A stretch of 64,000 nt of DNA, from assembly GCF_902833085.1 (NCBI RefSeq), contig NZ_CADFEB010000003.1:248001-312000 (forward strand). The letters are read 5' to 3'. This DNA is from Burkholderia ubonensis (GTDB lineage Bacteria > Pseudomonadota > Gammaproteobacteria > Burkholderiales > Burkholderiaceae). The position numbers and the translations under genes were made by a program. Below the pieces are notes generated by a model that was not told the origin of the DNA, did not search any database, and saw nothing but the letters and a program-made list of their open reading frames with translations. This document shows positions 61,574 to 64,000 of this stretch, piece after piece; position 1 is the first letter of the stretch, and every line of letters begins with the position of its first letter.

Positions 61574-62632
61574 ATGTCGCTGTTCTCACCGTACCAACTG
61601 GGCAACGTCACGTTGCGCAACCGCATCGCGATCTCGCCGATCTGCGTGTACTCGGCGCGCGATGGCGTCCCCGACGACTGGCACCTGGTGCATCTGGGCA
61701 GCCGCGCCGTCGGCGGCGCGGGCCTCGTGTACACCGAGGCTACCGCGGTGTCGCCCGAAGGCCGCATCACGTTCGGCTGCACGGGCATGTGGAACGACGC
61801 GCAGCGCGACGCGTGGGCGCGCATCGTCGCGTTCGTGCGCGCGCGCGGCGTCGCCATCGGCGTGCAGCTCGCGCACGCCGGGCGCAAGGCCAGCACCGAC
61901 CTGCCCTGGCTGGGCGGCAGGCCGCTGCCGGCCGACACGCGCGGCTGGCGGCCGCTCGCGCCGAGCGCGCTGGCATTCGACGCCGGCTACGGCGTGCCGG
62001 CCGAGATCGACGAGGCCGGCATCCGCAAGGTGGCCGCCGATTACGCGGCCGCCGCGCGCCGTTCGCTCGAAGCCGGGTTCGACGTGATCGAGATCCACGC
62101 CGCGCACGGCTACCTGTTCCACGAATTCCTGTCGCCGCTGTCGAACCGGCGCACCGACCGCTACGGCGGCGCGCTCGAGAATCGCGCGCGGCCGCTGCGC
62201 CAGGTGGTGGCCGCGGTGCGCGAGCAGTGGCCGCGGCCCCGGCCGCTGGTGGTGCGCCTGTCGTCGACGGACTGGACGCCGGGCGGCTGGGACATCGACG
62301 AATGCGTCGAGCTGTGCGGCTGGCTGCGCGCAGACGGCGTCGACATGATCGACGCGTCGTCGGGCGGCAACATCGCCGGCGCGACGATCCCCGTCGGCCC
62401 CGACTACCAGGTGCCGTTCGCCGCGCGGATTCGCCGCGACGCCGGCATCGCGACGGGCGCCGTCGGGATGATCACGTCGGGCCGGCAGGGCGCCGACATC
62501 ATCGAGCGCGGCGACGCCGACCTGGTGCTGGTCGCGCGCGAATCGATGCGCGATCCGTATTTCCCGCGCCGCGCGGCGGCCGAACTCGGCGTGCCGATCG
62601 AGGTGCCCGAGCAGTACCTGCGCGCATGGTGA
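61574..62632 (+). CDS. Old Yellow Enzyme-family flavin oxidoreductase (YqjM-like)
   Basis: This protein has 352 residues from ATG 61574, chosen because MSLFSPYQLGNVTLRNRI matches the usual start of YqjM-type enzymes. An ATG at 61523 adds 17 unmatched residues and is the alternative; no clear ribosome site favours either. FMN and catalytic motifs are typical: SPICVYS (active-site Cys region), HAGRK, IEIHAAHGYLFHEFLSPLSNRRTDRYGG and GMITSGRQG. These TIM-barrel enzymes reduce activated C=C bonds with NAD(P)H. No polyketide C=C seems to need reduction, as no module carries an ER. Its place next to a CoA-transferase gene suggests a part in making the dihydroxycyclohexane carboxylate (DHCCA) unit from a cyclohexene precursor. 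That role is inferred; by position it matches Bamb_5918. Confidence 0.88.
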   Translation: MSLFSPYQLGNVTLRNRIAISPICVYSARDGVPDDWHLVHLGSRAVGGAGLVYTEATAVSPEGRITFGCTGMWNDAQRDAWARIVAFVRARGVAIGVQLAHAGRKASTDLPWLGGRPLPADTRGWRPLAPSALAFDAGYGVPAEIDEAGIRKVAADYAAAARRSLEAGFDVIEIHAAHGYLFHEFLSPLSNRRTDRYGGALENRARPLRQVVAAVREQWPRPRPLVVRLSSTDWTPGGWDIDECVELCGWLRADGVDMIDASSGGNIAGATIPVGPDYQVPFAARIRRDAGIATGAVGMITSGRQGADIIERGDADLVLVARESMRDPYFPRRAAAELGVPIEVPEQYLRAW

Positions 62633-62694
62633 CGCCGCCGCGCCGCAATGCGCTCTCCCGTTTTCCGATCGTTCCAACCGAACCTGACGACGCC

Positions 62695-63561
62695 ATGTCC
62701 ATCGATACCCTGCAGGCCGCCGAGACGGCGGAAATCATCGTGCTGTCGGCGCCGGGCGTCGACGCGCTGCGCGGCGCCGCGTGGCAGCTGCTCGGCCAGC
62801 TGCGCGCGTTCGCGAACGGCGCGCCCGCCGAGCCGTTCACGCTGGCCGATCTCGCCTACACGCTGAAATCGTGCCGCGACGCGTCCACCTGCCGCGCCGC
62901 GTTCGTGGTGCGGCGCCTCGACGATCTCGCGGCCGGCCTCGAACACTACCTGCAGGCGCGCGACGAGGCCGACGCGCTCGTGCCGCGCAGCGTGACGGCG
63001 GGCCGCCACGGCGAGCTGGTGACGATCCTGCGCGGCGACATGGCCGCCGACGCGGGCGCCGCGCGGCTGCTGGCGGGCGCCGCCGCCCAAACGATGGCGC
63101 GCGCGCTGTGGGCGTCGCGCGACCTCGAAAACGTCGCGCTGATCTGGGCGCGCGGCGGCCGGCTCGACTGGGACGCGCTGCGCGACGGGCCGCCGCCGCG
63201 CCGCCTCGCGTGGCCCGACGAGGCGCTGCCCGAATCCGGCGCGCCGCCGTGCGCGGGCGATTCGCCGGCGGTGCCGGCGGCCGGCATCGAGCCGGGGCTC
63301 GCGGCGATCTGGCAGGCGCTGTTCGACCTGCCCGAGATCGGCCGGCACCAGGATTTCTTCGCGCTGGGCGGCGATTCGCAACTGGGCCTGCGCATGCTCG
63401 CGCAGGTGCGCGAGCGGCACGGCATCGACCTGCCGCTGCGCTACCTGTACGAGGCGCCCACCATCGCGCGCATGAGCGAGACGATCGTGCGGCTCGCGGC
63501 GCTCGCGCCGTCGGCCGGCAACGACGATGCATCGGAGTACGAAGAAGGTTTCATCCGCTGA
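62695..63561 (+). CDS. Free-standing carrier protein (PCP) with AT-docking-like N-terminus
   Basis: This protein has 288 residues from ATG 62695; an ATG at 62626, overlapping the reductase stop, would add 23 residues. Residues 10-185 are not a catalytic domain. They resemble the KS-flanking AT-docking region at the end of PKS 7: EIIVLSAPGVDAL against [27 protein letters not shown] against [14 protein letters not shown], and a shared WxxGGxxxWxALRxG stretch. Residues about 205-268 are a PCP of NRPS type (DFFALGGDSQLGL, S228 phosphopantetheinylated). The acidic C-terminus (NDDASEYEEGFIR) would be the short linear motif that docks on the beta-hairpin domain of the downstream condensation enzyme. 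In enacyloxin the homologue Bamb_5917 receives the chain from the terminal KS and presents it for ester formation with DHCCA. Confidence 0.9.
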   Translation: MSIDTLQAAETAEIIVLSAPGVDALRGAAWQLLGQLRAFANGAPAEPFTLADLAYTLKSCRDASTCRAAFVVRRLDDLAAGLEHYLQARDEADALVPRSVTAGRHGELVTILRGDMAADAGAARLLAGAAAQTMARALWASRDLENVALIWARGGRLDWDALRDGPPPRRLAWPDEALPESGAPPCAGDSPAVPAAGIEPGLAAIWQALFDLPEIGRHQDFFALGGDSQLGLRMLAQVRERHGIDLPLRYLYEAPTIARMSETIVRLAALAPSAGNDDASEYEEGFIR

Positions 63562-63612
63562 TTCCCGCGGTGATTGCAACGCAACCCGCACCCTGATATC
63601 GATGGAGACCCC

Positions 63613-64000
63613 ATGTCAACCCAACCCCAACCGCTGAAGGGCATCCGCGTCGTCGACTACACGCATTTCCTCGCGGGGCCGTACGTGTCGCGCTGTCTCG
63701 CCGCGCTCGGCGCCGACGTGATCAAGGTGGAGCGGCCGACCGGCGGCGACGCGGGCCGCGCGCATCCGTACTTCATCAACGGCGAGAGCGGCTACTTCCT
63801 GCAGCAGAACATGGGCAAGAAGGGCCTGTGCGTCGACGTGAAGGACCCGCGCGGGCTCGCGTTGATGAAGAAGCTGATCGGCGAGGCCGACGTGCTGGTC
63901 GAGAACTACCGGCCCGGCGCGCTCGCGAAGCTCGGGCTCGGCTACGACGCGTGCGCGGCGTCGAATCCGGGCCTCGTCTACTGCTCGGTGTCGGCCTACG
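63613..64000 (+). CDS. CaiB/BaiF-type class III CoA-transferase, 3' truncated
   Basis: The first 129 codons are visible; GGAGA (63604-63608) precedes the ATG by 4 nt. LKGIRVVDYTHFLAGPYVSRCLAALGADVIKVERP and the following GDAGR, MGKKGLCVDVKDPRG and VENYRPGALAKLGLGY are the standard N-terminal signature of the family. The catalytic Asp lies beyond the window. Members move CoA between carboxylic acids. Next to the flavin reductase, this suggests CoA activation of a cyclohexane/cyclohexene carboxylate on the way to DHCCA, but the substrate is not shown by the sequence. Confidence 0.92.
   Translation, partial: MSTQPQPLKGIRVVDYTHFLAGPYVSRCLAALGADVIKVERPTGGDAGRAHPYFINGESGYFLQQNMGKKGLCVDVKDPRGLALMKKLIGEADVLVENYRPGALAKLGLGYDACAASNPGLVYCSVSAY

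Overview
This is a very GC-rich, almost entirely coding window whose gene content and order match the enacyloxin polyketide antibiotic locus. I recognise that locus from memory of Burkholderia ambifaria AMMD (about Bamb_5916 to Bamb_5932); related loci occur in other Burkholderia and in Frateuria. The extreme third-position GC, the short overlapping intergenic junctions and the domain styles suggest a Burkholderia-type beta-proteobacterium. Species cannot be fixed from the sequence alone. No database search was run, so locus equivalences and statements about the product come from memory plus sequence reading.

Layout. Positions 1-9536 hold tailoring genes: a 5'-truncated PQQ-dependent dehydrogenase, a JmjC/cupin-type 2-oxoglutarate (2OG) enzyme with an HxG instead of HxD iron motif, an O-carbamoyltransferase, a small unknown gene on the minus strand, a flavin-dependent halogenase, an AspH-type 2OG oxygenase and a type II thioesterase. 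The only long non-coding stretch (5714-6143) is the divergent promoter region between the unknown gene and the halogenase. Positions 9538-61488 hold seven consecutive polyketide synthase (PKS) genes on the plus strand. Positions 61574-64000 hold an Old-Yellow-Enzyme-type flavin reductase, a free-standing carrier protein and the start of a CaiB-type CoA-transferase.

Assembly line read from motifs: loading (MT1-like, GNAT, ACP); M1 KS-AT-DH-KR-ACP; M2 KS-(AT remnant)-KR-ACP; M3 KS-(AT remnant), then KR-ACP on the next protein; M4 KS-KR-ACP; M5 KS-(AT remnant)-DH-cMT-KR-ACP; M6 KS-AT-KR-ACP; M7 KS-DH-KR-ACP; M8 KS-DH-cMT-KR-ACP; M9 KS-(AT remnant)-DH-ACP; M10 KS-(AT remnant)-DH-KR-ACP; then a terminal non-elongating KS. 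Only M1 and M6 keep an intact acyltransferase, so the other modules must be charged in trans. No free-standing AT is seen in this window.

The modules fit the enacyloxin carbon count as I recall it (C33H45Cl2NO11): a C3 starter plus ten extensions gives C23, two C-methyltransferases add two methyls, the carbamoyl adds one carbon and a C7 dihydroxycyclohexane carboxylate (DHCCA) completes C33. Six DH domains equal the six C=C bonds implied. The terminal KS probably passes the chain to the separate carrier protein, from which a condensation enzyme outside the window would esterify it onto DHCCA. The carbamoyltransferase, halogenase(s), oxygenases and PQQ enzyme finish the molecule.

Points most worth following: the HxG 2OG enzyme as a candidate second halogenase; a graded series of decaying AT domains inside one assembly line; a split module; a module with DH but no KR; a carrier protein whose N-terminal half looks like a KS-flanking AT-docking region; and many in-frame 9-bp tandem repeats in interdomain linkers.
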